NCBI GenBank assembly: GCA_031732875.1
Contig: JAVMKL010000271.1
Location: forward strand, 1-64,000
Length of the DNA stretch: 64,000 nucleotides
Direction: 5' to 3'
From: JAVMKJ01 sp031732875
GTDB lineage: Bacteria > Pseudomonadota > Gammaproteobacteria > Competibacterales > Competibacteraceae
Part shown: positions 19,481 through 27,829 of the stretch, in pieces
Layout: each line of letters opens with the position of its first letter
How positions within the stretch are numbered: the first letter of the stretch is position 1
The notes under the pieces: generated by a model
What the model saw: only the letters and a program-made list of their open reading frames with translations
What the model was told of the DNA's origin: nothing
Database searches by the model: none
Made by a program: the position numbers and the translations under genes

Positions 19481-19523
19481 AAAACCCGGCTGGCTCGAGG
19501 TATAACGCCCAAGCCAGCCGGGT
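19481..19523 (-). terminator. Rho-independent terminator of fabB transcript
   Basis: A perfect 12-bp stem (19484-19495 with 19512-19523, ACCCGGCTGGCT and complement) with a 16-base loop. Read on the minus strand it is followed by TTTTC, just 38 bp beyond the fabB stop, the standard form of an intrinsic terminator. Confidence 0.85.
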
Positions 19524-19560
19524 GGTCCATGGCGGCCTGCCCGGACAGGCTCGGCGCCGT

Positions 19561-20778
19561 CTAACCCTCAAACCGTCGGAACACCAGCGTGGCGTTGGTA
19601 CCACCAAAACCGAAGCTGTTGGACATCACCACTTTCAGGTCGGCGTTGTCGACTCGTTCCCGAACGATGGGGAAACCTTCCGCCGCCGGATCCAGGGTCT
19701 CGATGTTGGCCGAGGCCGTGATGAAGCGGTTGTCCAGCATCAGCAGCGAGTAGATGGCCTCGTGCACGCCCGCCGCGCCCAGCGCGTGGCCGGTCAGCGC
19801 CTTGGTGGAACTGATCGGAGGAATCTGCTCGCCGAACATCTCGCGAATCGCCTCCAATTCACGAATATCGCCAACCGGAGTACTGGTGCCGTGGGTATTG
19901 AGGTAATCCACCGGCTCGCTCACTCCTTCCAGCGCCTGCCGCATGCAGCGCAGGGCACCCTCGCCCGAGGGTTGCACCATGTCGTAACCGTCGGAGGTGG
20001 CGCCGTAGCCGATCAGTTCCCCGTAGATCCGCGCGCCGCGCCGGCGGGCGTGCTCCAGTTCCTCCAACACCACGATCCCACCACCGCCGGAAATCACGAA
20101 GCCGTCGCGGTTGGCATCGTAGGTGCGGGAAGCGGTCCGCGGCGTCGCGTTGTACTTGGTGGACAGCGCTCCCATGGCGTCGAACAGGTGAGTCAGACTC
20201 CAGTGCACCTCCTCGCCGCCCCCGGCGAACACGATATCCTGCTTGCCCCACTGAATCAGTTCGCCGCCGTGGCCGATACAATGGGCGCTGGTGGCGCAGG
20301 CGGAGCTGAGGCTGTAGTTGACGCCCTTGATCTTGAACGGCGTCGCCAGGCAAGCCGTGGTGGTGCTGCTCATGGTGCGCGGCACCATGTACGGCCCGAC
20401 CCGCTTCAGGCCCTTGTTGCGCAGCAAATCGGCCGCCTCGACGATATTCTGTGGACTGCCGCCACCGGTGCCGGTCACCAAGCCGGCGCGCGGATCGGAC
20501 ACCATGTCTTCCGACAGCTGAGCGTCGGCGATGGCTTCGCGCATCGCCAGATAGTTGAAGGCGGCGGCATCGCCCATGAACCGCAGGATCTTGCGGTCGA
20601 TCAGCGCCGCCAGATCCACCCGCAGCGGCCCGCGCACGTGGGAGCGCAGACCCATCTCTTTATAATCCTCGGCGTACTCCAATCCGCTGCGGCCCTGCCG
20701 CAGCGATTCCAGCACTTCCCAGCGGTCGTTGCCGATGCTGGATACGATACCGATACCGGTGACAACCACCCGTCTCAT
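19561..20778 (-). CDS. fabB: 3-oxoacyl-ACP synthase I (FabB)
   Basis: Condensing enzyme elongating acyl-ACP with malonyl-ACP and needed for unsaturated fatty acids. 405 aa, starting [17 protein letters not shown]. The catalytic triad is visible: Cys161 in [14 protein letters not shown], His in [14 protein letters not shown] and His in [14 protein letters not shown]; the gating [13 protein letters not shown] motif is at the C-terminus. It follows fabA by 11 bp and ends before an intrinsic terminator, so fabA-fabB is a two-gene operon as in many gammaproteobacteria. Confidence 0.96.
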   Translation of the reverse strand: MRRVVVTGIGIVSSIGNDRWEVLESLRQGRSGLEYAEDYKEMGLRSHVRGPLRVDLAALIDRKILRFMGDAAAFNYLAMREAIADAQLSEDMVSDPRAGLVTGTGGGSPQNIVEAADLLRNKGLKRVGPYMVPRTMSSTTTACLATPFKIKGVNYSLSSACATSAHCIGHGGELIQWGKQDIVFAGGGEEVHWSLTHLFDAMGALSTKYNATPRTASRTYDANRDGFVISGGGGIVVLEELEHARRRGARIYGELIGYGATSDGYDMVQPSGEGALRCMRQALEGVSEPVDYLNTHGTSTPVGDIRELEAIREMFGEQIPPISSTKALTGHALGAAGVHEAIYSLLMLDNRFITASANIETLDPAAEGFPIVRERVDNADLKVVMSNSFGFGGTNATLVFRRFEG

Positions 20779-20789
20779 GGTTCAGTTCC

Positions 20790-21305
20790 TCAAAAGCCGT
20801 CGGTGGAAGTAAACAAGCCCACTCGCAGATCCTTGCCGTTATAGATGGTCCGGCCGTCGACCTCCAGGGTCGCATCGGCGATGCCCATGACCAGTTTGCG
20901 CAGGATGACCCGCTTCATGTGAATGTGATACGTCAGCTTCCTAGCCTCGGGACGCACCTGGCCGGTAAACTTGACTTCACCGCAACCGAGCGCCCGTCCT
21001 CGTCCCTGACCGCCCATCCAGCCAAGGAAAAACCCGACCAGTTGCCACATCGCGTCCAGGCCGAGACAACCCGGCATGACCGGATCGCCGATGAAATGGC
21101 AGCCGAAGAACCACAGGTCGGGATGGATGTCCAGTTCCGCGACGATCTCGCCCTTACCGAATTGGCCGCCCTCGGAGCCGATATGGACGATGCGATCCAC
21201 CATCAGCATGTTCGGCAACGGCAACTGGGCGTTGCCTGGACCGAACAGTTCGCCGCGAGCGCAGGCGAGCAGTTCCTCACGAGTGTAGCTGGGTTTTTTA
21301 TTCAC
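20790..21305 (-). CDS. fabA: 3-hydroxydecanoyl-ACP dehydratase/isomerase (FabA)
   Basis: Dehydrates 3-hydroxydecanoyl-ACP and isomerises the trans-2 to the cis-3 double bond, starting anaerobic-type unsaturated fatty acid synthesis. The hot-dog-fold active site [21 protein letters not shown] places His70 and Asp84 exactly as in E. coli. I use the GTG at 21305, giving 171 aa (E. coli 172) and starting [18 protein letters not shown] lies eleven bases upstream. The longer frame to 21455 runs into the repeated region upstream of the HD gene and is not credible. Confidence 0.96.
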   Translation of the reverse strand: MNKKPSYTREELLACARGELFGPGNAQLPLPNMLMVDRIVHIGSEGGQFGKGEIVAELDIHPDLWFFGCHFIGDPVMPGCLGLDAMWQLVGFFLGWMGGQGRGRALGCGEVKFTGQVRPEARKLTYHIHMKRVILRKLVMGIADATLEVDGRTIYNGKDLRVGLFTSTDGF

Positions 21306-21434
21306 GACCGTGGATGTCCTCTGATGCGGTTGAGCGAGTCGGGATCGGGCCTGATCCAAATCGAAATCGTGAATTATAAGGTTTTCCCGAGCCGGTGGGG
21401 AGTTCGTTCGCTGGCCCTCCAACGATACAATGCC

Positions 21435-21474
21435 CCCCCTTGGCCCAATTTCCATGAGGAGCGCCGATGACCAC
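21435..21474 (+). repeat. 40-bp direct repeat, copy 1
   Basis: Bases 21435-21474 are identical to 21509-21548 (offset 74 bp). The unit contains the sequence TTGGCCCAATTTCC, the ribosome site GAGGAG and ATGACCAC. This copy therefore carries a duplicated ribosome site and start codon upstream of the HD gene. Confidence 0.93.
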
Positions 21475-21544
21475 GCGTTCTTCCTGCGTCATGACTCCAG
21501 CCCAAGCACCCCCTTGGCCCAATTTCCATGAGGAGCGCCGATGA
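21467..21544 (+). CDS. Duplication-derived 25-residue leader peptide
   Basis: The first copy of the 40-bp repeat provides GAGGAG and ATG at 21467. This opens a 25-codon frame ([10 protein letters not shown] to WPNFHEERR) whose TGA overlaps the ATG of the HD gene in the arrangement ATGA. If translated, it would couple ribosomes into the HD start. It is not a known protein; it exists because of the repeat and may be only incidental. Confidence 0.45.
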   Translation: MTTRSSCVMTPAQAPPWPNFHEERR

Positions 21545-21548
21545 CCAC
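21509..21548 (+). repeat. 40-bp direct repeat, copy 2
   Basis: Second copy, containing the ribosome site and the first eight bases of the HD-domain gene (ATG at 21541). Confidence 0.93.
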
Positions 21549-22134
21549 CGCGCCCGATCTTCTCGTTCCAAACGCCATGCGGTTGGCGGAATACGCCCAC
21601 CGTCAGCACGATCACCACCGCAAAGCCCCGCCCGGCGAGGACCGTCCCGCCTATTTTCTGCATCTGACCGAAGTGGCCTGGTTGCTGCTCGACGGCGGGG
21701 TCCGCGACGACGAACTGATCGCCGCCGCCTTTCTGCACGACATCATCGAGGACTGCGACTACGACGAGGCCCGGTTGGCCGCGGCCACCGGCAACTCCCG
21801 AGTGGCGGCGCTGGTCGCGGCGGTTTCGGAACCCGACAAGGGCCACGGCTGGGAAATCCGCCAACGATGCTATCGCGAGCGGTTGGCCGCCCTGAACGAC
21901 CCGGCGATCCTGGCGCTGTCCTGCGCCGACAAAACCTCCAACCTCACGGACATGAACCGGCTGATGGCCCGAGGTCACGAGGTCGACAGCTTTACCAAAC
22001 GCGGCTTCGACGCACAACAGGCCAAGTTTGAGGCACTGGACCGGCTGTTCCAGGGCCGGGTGCCGGAACGGCTTTACCGGCGCTTCGAGAAAGCGCTGGC
22101 GGAATTCCGGAAACGGGGTCGGGCGGCGGACTGA
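21541..22134 (+). CDS. HD-domain protein, small alarmone hydrolase-like
   Basis: A 197-aa HD-superfamily protein. The metal site is H41...H66-D67...D130, with the surrounding AAAFLHDIIEDCD and LALSCADKTSNL segments. HDxxED and the KTSNL motif are the pattern of SpoT/MESH1-type (p)ppGpp hydrolases, so breakdown of ppGpp is a reasonable inference; nucleotide hydrolysis of another kind remains possible. No synthetase domain is present. Translation starts at the second of two duplicated start regions. Confidence 0.82.
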   Translation: MTTAPDLLVPNAMRLAEYAHRQHDHHRKAPPGEDRPAYFLHLTEVAWLLLDGGVRDDELIAAAFLHDIIEDCDYDEARLAAATGNSRVAALVAAVSEPDKGHGWEIRQRCYRERLAALNDPAILALSCADKTSNLTDMNRLMARGHEVDSFTKRGFDAQQAKFEALDRLFQGRVPERLYRRFEKALAEFRKRGRAAD

Positions 22135-22156
22135 AATCCCTCTCGCGTCCGGCCGG

Positions 22157-22759
22157 TCACCCTTCCGGCCGATCCGTCCCGATTTTGTCCTCCGTGCCGG
22201 CCAGCAGTTGCCGGATGTTGGAGCGGTGCCGCCAGACCAGCAACACCACCATGGTCAGAATGGCGACCTCGTAGGCAGGCGGTAGACCGAACCACCAGCC
22301 AAACAGCGGCGCCAGCACCGCTGCCGTCAGCGCCGACAGCGAGGAAATACGAACGACGAAGGCCATCGTCAGCCAAGTGGCCAGCGCCGCCAGCGCCACC
22401 GGCCAGGACAGGCCGAGGATCGCGCCGAACGCGGTCGCCACCCCCTTGCCACCTTCGAAGCCGAAAAACACCGGATACAGATGGCCCAGGAACGCCGCCA
22501 ACGCGGTCAGGGCCAGCCCGGCCTCCTCAACGCCCGCCAGTCGCGCCAGCAGCACCGGCAGCACGCCCTTGAGAAAATCGCCCGCCAAGGTGATGGCAGC
22601 GGCCTTCCGGCCGCCAAACCGCAGCACGTTGGTGGCGCCGGGATTGCGCGAGCCCTCGCCGCGCGGGTCGGGCAAGCCCATCAGCCGGCAGACGATAATC
22701 GCGGTGGAAATGGAACCGGCCAGATAGCCGAAAATGACAAAAGCCAGAGTCGTCAACAT
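22157..22759 (-). CDS. plsY: Acyl-phosphate:glycerol-3-phosphate acyltransferase PlsY
   Basis: Membrane enzyme making lysophosphatidic acid from acyl-phosphate and glycerol-3-phosphate, the first step of phospholipid synthesis. 200 aa with about five helices. The conserved loops are GYLAGSISTAIIVCRLMGLPDPR, GSRNPGATNVLRFGGRK, GHLYPVFFGFEGGKGVAT and VWRHRSNIRQLLAGTE, all typical of PlsY. It is convergent with the HD gene and divergent from folB. Confidence 0.95.
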   Translation of the reverse strand: MLTTLAFVIFGYLAGSISTAIIVCRLMGLPDPRGEGSRNPGATNVLRFGGRKAAAITLAGDFLKGVLPVLLARLAGVEEAGLALTALAAFLGHLYPVFFGFEGGKGVATAFGAILGLSWPVALAALATWLTMAFVVRISSLSALTAAVLAPLFGWWFGLPPAYEVAILTMVVLLVWRHRSNIRQLLAGTEDKIGTDRPEG

Positions 22760-22872
22760 AGTACCGTCGAAAGCAGGCGATTCAGCAATGCCGGCGCGGC
22801 GGCCGGCGGGGGCCGGAACGGGGCCGGCGCGACGGTTTTAGGCTAAGATAGGCCACCGTGTGGAGCCCCGTC

Positions 22873-23229
22873 ATGGACATCATCATCATTCGCGAACTGC
22901 GCATCGAGACCACCATCGGCGTTCATCCCTGGGAACGCCGGAACCGCCAGACCCTGATCCTCGATCTGGAACTGGGCATCGACATTCGCCCGGCGGCCGC
23001 AACCGACCGGCTTGATGATACTCTCGATTACCAGGTCGTGGCGCAACGAATTGGCGATTTCGCCGCTGCCCGCGATTTCCAGTTGGTGGAAACCTTGGGC
23101 GAGCGGATCGCCGAACTGGTGCTGCGAGAGTTCGCAACGCCCTGGCTGCGACTCGCCCTGCGCAAGCCCGGCGTACCGTCCGGCGCACGGGAAGCCGGCA
23201 TCATCATCGAACGGGGTCGCCGGGACTGA
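22873..23229 (+). CDS. folB: Dihydroneopterin aldolase FolB
   Basis: Cleaves 7,8-dihydroneopterin to 6-hydroxymethyl-dihydropterin in folate synthesis. 118 aa with IRELRIETTIGVHPWERRNRQ, the LDDTLDYQVVAQRI segment (family motif D.(L/I)DY), the VETLGERIAELVL helix with its conserved Glu, and LALRKPGVPSGAREAGIIIER with the catalytic Lys. The ATG at 22873 is chosen over a GTG five codons upstream. It is followed by folK five bases later, which uses its product. Confidence 0.94.
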   Translation: MDIIIIRELRIETTIGVHPWERRNRQTLILDLELGIDIRPAAATDRLDDTLDYQVVAQRIGDFAAARDFQLVETLGERIAELVLREFATPWLRLALRKPGVPSGAREAGIIIERGRRD

Positions 23230-23234
23230 GGGCC

Positions 23235-23729
23235 ATGGCTCGGGTCTACGTCGGCATCGGCAGCAACATCGAGCCGGAACGGAACATTTGTTCCGGGCTG
23301 GCGTCCCTGCGGCGGCAATTCGGCCCGCTTACCGCGTCCACGGTCTATGCCAACGCGGCGGTCGGCTTCGCTGGCGATGACTTCCTGAACATGGTCGCGG
23401 GCTTCCAAACCGACTTGGCGATCCATGCCGTGCTCGCCCGGTTACGAAAGATCGAGGAAGCTCATCAATATCGCGGAGAGGGTCCGAAACTGGCGCCGCG
23501 GGCGCTGGATCTGGATTTGCTGCTCTACGACGATCTGGTGCTGCGCGAGGACGGGCTGTGCATTCCCCGCGATGAAATTACCCGTCACGCCTTCGTGCTG
23601 CGGCCGTTGGCCGAAGTGGCCGGCGACCGCCGCCATCCCCTGCTGGACACCACCTTCGCCGAACTGTGGACGGCCTTCGACCAGTCCCGTGAGACGCTGC
23701 GGCCGGTGGCGCTGGAATGTCAATGTTAA
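23235..23729 (+). CDS. folK: 6-hydroxymethyl-dihydropterin pyrophosphokinase FolK
   Basis: Transfers pyrophosphate from ATP to 6-hydroxymethyl-dihydropterin. 164 aa, starting RVYVGIGSNIEPERN; the conserved GEGPKLAPRALDLDLLLYDD region contains the substrate and Mg-binding Arg and the two Asp; the PRDEITRHAFVLRPLAEVAG segment is also typical. The C-terminal end (LECQC) runs into a TTAAGGGGACAGATTACA stretch that looks like a dispersed repeat and may have replaced the native tail. Confidence 0.95.
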   Translation: MARVYVGIGSNIEPERNICSGLASLRRQFGPLTASTVYANAAVGFAGDDFLNMVAGFQTDLAIHAVLARLRKIEEAHQYRGEGPKLAPRALDLDLLLYDDLVLREDGLCIPRDEITRHAFVLRPLAEVAGDRRHPLLDTTFAELWTAFDQSRETLRPVALECQC

Positions 23730-23787
23730 GGGGACAGATTACAGGCAGGCTGCGGACCACGGGCAACGAACCCTGCGCTCCGCTACC

Positions 23788-24492
23788 TTACAATCGGCTC
23801 CACTGCGTGCGCCGCTGCTCCCGAACCCGCGGCATCAACACCGCCACCACGAGGCACGCGCCCAGCAGTACCGCCCCCATCAGGAACCGGATGCCGTCGT
23901 TGTCGTTCCGCAACGACCGACTTTCCTGCTGGACGATCTGCAGTTCCCGTTCCAGGGTCACGACCCGCTCCTGCAAGATCTTGTTGCGTTCGTCGATCGC
24001 GACCGTATCGGTCGCCACCTTGCGGTATCGCGCCAGTTGCTGGCGCAGGCGCAGGGCCTCCTCGTAAAGCTGAGGGTAGCTAACGGCTTCACCTTCCGGC
24101 TTGCTGATCACTTCGTTCAGATGCTGCTGGAGATCGCCGTGTCGCGCTTTCCACCGCTCCAGTTCCTGCCTGACGCCGGTCAACTGTTCCTGGCTGCTCG
24201 GCGTATCGGTAAGCTGGTAGCTTGGTAGCCAGCCCTTCACACCCCCGGACGCGCGAATTTGGGTGTAACCCTTGACGGTATCCACTTTCAGCACTTCGAC
24301 CGCGGAACCGGTCCGTACCGAGCCGATCACCTTGTAGCGGTCGGATGCACCCGCGCGCAGCGGTATTTCCAGCGCGTCGCTCACGTAAGCCGGGGCTTGG
24401 GCCGGCAACGGAGTTTGGGGTTGGGCCTGGATTTGAACCGGGACGAGGACGCACGGGAACGCGGCCAACAACGGGATTATGGGCGTTTTCAT
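23788..24492 (-). CDS. SH3-domain membrane protein (TIGR04211 type)
   Basis: A 234-aa envelope protein: a signal peptide (IIPLLAAFPCVLVPVQIQAQ), a bacterial SH3 domain (residues ~35-95, with LEIPLRAGASDRYKVIGSV and GGVKGWLPSYQLT), a coiled coil (~100-195, many Leu/Gln/Arg heptads) and a single transmembrane helix near residues 204-224 with a basic tail. This architecture matches the TIGR04211 family found next to folate/ppGpp-type genes in gammaproteobacteria. SH3 domains of this type usually bind cell wall; that is inferred. The ATG at 24492 is used because the signal begins there. Confidence 0.88.
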   Translation of the reverse strand: MKTPIIPLLAAFPCVLVPVQIQAQPQTPLPAQAPAYVSDALEIPLRAGASDRYKVIGSVRTGSAVEVLKVDTVKGYTQIRASGGVKGWLPSYQLTDTPSSQEQLTGVRQELERWKARHGDLQQHLNEVISKPEGEAVSYPQLYEEALRLRQQLARYRKVATDTVAIDERNKILQERVVTLERELQIVQQESRSLRNDNDGIRFLMGAVLLGACLVVAVLMPRVREQRRTQWSRL

Positions 24493-24825
24493 CAGGTACG
24501 CTTGCGAATCAGGGAAAGCCAAAGGGCTGGATTTATTTTGGCGATTTTACCCTGTTCGCATCGCCGCTTGTATCAGTAAAAGCCACGGCAATCAATCGAA
24601 CGCTTTTGTTTCAAAAAAACCGATAATAGTCAAAATAATATATATTTTTACTCTACGACAATTGCAAACAATGTAATTATTTTAAACATTCATAATTATG
24701 GATATACCTCACCATTCCGGAGTTTGTGGTAAAAGTCCTCTCGTCAAGAAAAATTCGTTCGAAATCCAGAGCCGCGACGGCAACGAGTCGGTCCGAATCA
24801 TCTCAAGCCTCGTTCCATCACCACC
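24493..24825. other. AT-rich intergenic region
   Basis: 333 bp between divergent genes, very AT-rich at 24590-24710 (ATAATATATATTTTTAC and ATAATTATGG stretches). Likely a promoter region for the two flanking genes; I could not assign a particular -35/-10 pair with confidence and see no gene. Confidence 0.6.
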
Positions 24826-26037
24826 ATGTCCATCGACCACCGCCTGATTCTGCCCGACCCCGACCCCGCCGGCGCCGCGCATAGCGCCCGGTTGCTCGAT
24901 GACATCCGCGCCGAAATTCTTGCCGCGGGAGGGGCAATTCCCTTCGTTCGCTTCATGGAGCTGGCATTGTACGCGCCCGGCCTCGGCTATTATCGCGCCG
25001 GAGCCCGCAAGTTCGGTCCCGGCGGCGATTTCGTCACCGCACCGGAATTGTCCCCTCTGTTCTCGCGCTGCCTGGCCCGTCAGTGCCGGGAGATTCTCGC
25101 CGCGCTGGGCGACGGTGAGATCCTGGAACTCGGCGCCGGCACCGGCATCATGGCCGCCGATATCCTCCGCGAACTGCGCGTGCTGGATGCGCTCCCGGAG
25201 CGCTACGCCATCCTGGAACTCAGCGGTGAATTGCGCGAGCGCCAGCGCCAAACCTTGCTCGAACGGGCGCCCGACTTGCTGCAACGGGTGACTTGGCTGG
25301 ACGCGCTGCCGGAACCGGGCCTGCGCGGCGTGATTCTCGGCAACGAAGTGCTGGACGCGCTGCCGGTCGAACGCTTCCGGATTACTCCACAGGGGCCGCG
25401 CCGGCTGGAGGTAACGTGGGCTGAAGCTGCTCCACCGACGGGCGCGGGAACCGGCCTGGACTGGGCCGAAGGCGCCGAGGACCCGGCGGTGACGGCGGCG
25501 GTCGTGCGGATCGAGGCAGAACTGGGCTGGCGCCTGCCGGACGGCTATGCCTCCGAATACGCGCCCCGCCTGGAGGAGTGGCTGCGCGCCATCGCGGAGC
25601 CGCTGGCGGCGGGCGCGCTGCTGTTCGTCGACTATGGCTATCCGCGGCGGGATTACTACCATCCCGAACGCGCCGCCGGCACCCTGCTCTGCCACTACCG
25701 CCACCGCGTCCACGACGATCCGCTGATCCTGCCCGGCATCCAGGACATCACCGCCAGCGTGGACTTCACCGCCGTGGCCGACGCCGCGCTCGCCGCCGGG
25801 CTGGAAGTCGCCGGTTATGCCAGCCAGAACCATTTCCTGTTCGGCTGCGGGCTGATGGACCTGCTGGCCGAGGTGGACCCCGGTGATTTGATCCGCTATC
25901 TGGATCTGGCCCGCCAAGTCAAACTGTTGACCTTACCCGGCGAAATGGGTGATCGCTTCCAGGCCATCGCTCTAACCCGCGGCCTGAATATCCCGCTGCG
26001 CGGCTTTGCCCTCCGGGACGGGCGCGGACGACTATAG
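24826..26037 (+). CDS. SAM-dependent methyltransferase, MidA/NDUFAF7 type
   Basis: A 403-aa class I methyltransferase of the MidA (COG1565) family, whose mitochondrial member NDUFAF7 methylates an Arg of complex I. Visible: FMELALYAPGLGYYRAGARKFGPGGDF at the N-terminus, the SAM-binding LELGAGTGIMAADIL, LGNEVLDALPVERF, LFVDYGYPRRDYY and the late GEMGDRFQAIAL. The bacterial substrate is unproven. Alone on its strand before the GCS2 gene (33 bp further on). Confidence 0.9.
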   Translation: MSIDHRLILPDPDPAGAAHSARLLDDIRAEILAAGGAIPFVRFMELALYAPGLGYYRAGARKFGPGGDFVTAPELSPLFSRCLARQCREILAALGDGEILELGAGTGIMAADILRELRVLDALPERYAILELSGELRERQRQTLLERAPDLLQRVTWLDALPEPGLRGVILGNEVLDALPVERFRITPQGPRRLEVTWAEAAPPTGAGTGLDWAEGAEDPAVTAAVVRIEAELGWRLPDGYASEYAPRLEEWLRAIAEPLAAGALLFVDYGYPRRDYYHPERAAGTLLCHYRHRVHDDPLILPGIQDITASVDFTAVADAALAAGLEVAGYASQNHFLFGCGLMDLLAEVDPGDLIRYLDLARQVKLLTLPGEMGDRFQAIALTRGLNIPLRGFALRDGRGRL

Positions 26038-26070
26038 TTTGGGAAACCAACCAATCCGGGGAGGCCGCGC

Positions 26071-27501
26071 ATGGGCCAGGAAATTTCCCGATCGACCTTC
26101 ACCCGCCAGGATTTCCGGCGGTTCCGGGCACGGCTGCGCCAGGAGACGGCGAGGCTGGCCGACTGGTTCCGGGAAGAGCGGTTCGCGCCGAGTGGGGACA
26201 TCGGCGGCTTCGAGATCGAGGCGTGGCTGGTGGACCGGCGGGGACAACCGGCGCCGCTCAACCAGGCTTTCCTGGAGCGAATGGCCAACCCGCTGGCGGT
26301 GCCGGAACTGAGCGTTTTCAACATCGAACTCAACACCCCGCCGTTACCCTTGCGCGGCGACGCGCTGCGGCGGATGCACGCCAATCTGCAGGAACTGTGG
26401 CAACGTTGCCAGCAGGTGGCCGCCGAGCTGGACGCGGCGGTGGTGCTCATCGGCATCCTACCGACCCTGCGCGTTGGGGATCTGACCCTGGATCATATGT
26501 CGAGCCAGCAGCGTTACCGAGCCATCAACGAGCAGATTCTGCGGCGGCGGCGCGGCCGGCCGATGGAACTGGCCATCCATGGCACCGAGACTCTGCGTCT
26601 GACCCATCCCGACGTGATGCTGGAAGCCGCCACCACCTCGTTCCAAACCCATTTGCAGGTCGTGGCCCACGAGGCCGTGGCATTTTTCAATGCCGCGCTG
26701 GCGCTGTCGGCACCGATGGTGGCGGTGGCGGCCAATTCGCCGCTGCTGTTCGGCAGCGTGCTATGGGAAGAAACCCGTATTCCGCTGTTCGAGCAGGGCG
26801 TGGCGCTACCGGGCGGGATGCGCTCCAACGACCCGAGTTACCGGCGGGTGACGTTCGGCGGGAGTTATGTCCGGGAATCGCTGTTGGAATTGTTCGCCGA
26901 GAATCTGACGCACTATCCGGCCCTGCTGCCGGTCGACCTGAGCGCGGAACCGGCCGACCGGTTGCCGCACCTCCGTCTGCACAACGGTACCATCTGGCGC
27001 TGGAACCGGCCGTTGCTGGGCTTCGAGGCGGACGGGACCCCGCATCTGCGCATCGAACATCGGGTGATGCCGGCCGGTCCCAGCATCCCCGATACCATCG
27101 CCAACGCGGCACTGTATTACGGGCTGGCGCACGAATTGGCGCGGGCGCCGGTCGGCGTGGCGCTGGACTTCGCCCACTGCCGGGCGAATTTCTACGCGGC
27201 GGCGCGGGATGGGCTGCGGGCGGAGGTAGCGTGGCCGAACGACCGGCGGCGGCCACTGCGGCAACTGTTGCTGGAGGAACTGCTGCCGCTGGCCCAGCGG
27301 GGACTGCTCGCGCTGGGAATCGATGCGGCGGATGCGACGGACTATCTGGACATCGTCGCCGCGCGGGTGGAAAGCGGGCGCACTGGCGCCGACTGGCAAC
27401 GATGCTTCCTCGCCCGCCACGGGCCAGACCCGAGCGAACTGACCTTGGCGTATCTCGACCGGCAGCGCAGTGGCCGGCCGGTGCACGAATGGGCATGCTA
27501 A
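26071..27501 (+). CDS. Glutamate-cysteine-ligase family 2 (GCS2-type) protein
   Basis: A 476-aa ATP-grasp-like ligase of the GCS2/YbdK group. Residues 45-55 (IGGFEIEAWLV) carry the conserved EiE motif; NIELNTPP, LIGILPTLR, LAIHGTETL, ATTSFQTHLQV and APMVAVAANSPLLFG follow as in the family, with LRIEHRVMPAGPS later. A carboxylate-amine ligase acting on Glu/Cys-like substrates is the family role; the exact substrate cannot be read from sequence. A good ribosome site (GGGGAGGCC) precedes the ATG. Confidence 0.86.
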   Translation: MGQEISRSTFTRQDFRRFRARLRQETARLADWFREERFAPSGDIGGFEIEAWLVDRRGQPAPLNQAFLERMANPLAVPELSVFNIELNTPPLPLRGDALRRMHANLQELWQRCQQVAAELDAAVVLIGILPTLRVGDLTLDHMSSQQRYRAINEQILRRRRGRPMELAIHGTETLRLTHPDVMLEAATTSFQTHLQVVAHEAVAFFNAALALSAPMVAVAANSPLLFGSVLWEETRIPLFEQGVALPGGMRSNDPSYRRVTFGGSYVRESLLELFAENLTHYPALLPVDLSAEPADRLPHLRLHNGTIWRWNRPLLGFEADGTPHLRIEHRVMPAGPSIPDTIANAALYYGLAHELARAPVGVALDFAHCRANFYAAARDGLRAEVAWPNDRRRPLRQLLLEELLPLAQRGLLALGIDAADATDYLDIVAARVESGRTGADWQRCFLARHGPDPSELTLAYLDRQRSGRPVHEWAC

Positions 27502-27696
27502 CGCCAGGCGGCAGCCCGGACCCGCGCCAAGCAGACCACCACACCCGCCACAATACCCCTACCGTCAACATCCATCGCCGCCAAGGGCAGCGGAAGCGGG
27601 AATCGCGGCGACCGGCGGAACGCCAACGGAATCAAATGCGGCCAATACCATCGCGATCTCCTCATGATTTCCAAAGCCAATATTCAGCATGATGGC

Positions 27697-27711
27697 TTGT
27701 ACTTTGTACAA
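27697..27711. promoter_or_regulatory. TTGTAC...GTACAA dyad, candidate operator
   Basis: A 15-bp inverted repeat with 6-bp arms and a 3-bp centre, 119-133 bp before the regulator start. TGTACA-type half-sites are bound by B12-dependent MerR regulators in other bacteria; here the assignment is inferred from the neighbouring gene. Confidence 0.5.
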
Positions 27712-27756
27712 TAATGGTATAAATATAGCCGATAATCATTGCGATAATTAAGAATA

Positions 27757-27773
27757 TGTATATTTATTGTATA
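27757..27773. promoter_or_regulatory. Two TGTATA half-sites 11 bp apart
   Basis: TGTATA occurs at 27757-27762 and 27768-27773. Direct repeats at 11-bp spacing are the form of CarH operators known from Thermus, where each DNA-binding domain occupies one repeat. The pair lies ~60 bp before the CarH-like gene, suggesting autoregulation. Confidence 0.5.
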
Positions 27774-27829
27774 ATTGAAAACGACTTCTCAACCCTTGAC
27801 CGCATCCCGAACCGCCGGAGGTCTCCGAT

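Larger units (their letters stand above)
27502..27829. other. AT-rich regulatory region before the CarH-like gene
   Basis: 328 bp. The first ~160 bp are GC-rich with no gene. The last ~140 bp are AT-rich and contain a dyad TTGTAC-TTT-GTACAA (27697-27711) and two TGTATA motifs 11 bp apart (27757 and 27768). These resemble CarH/LitR operator elements. Confidence 0.65.
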
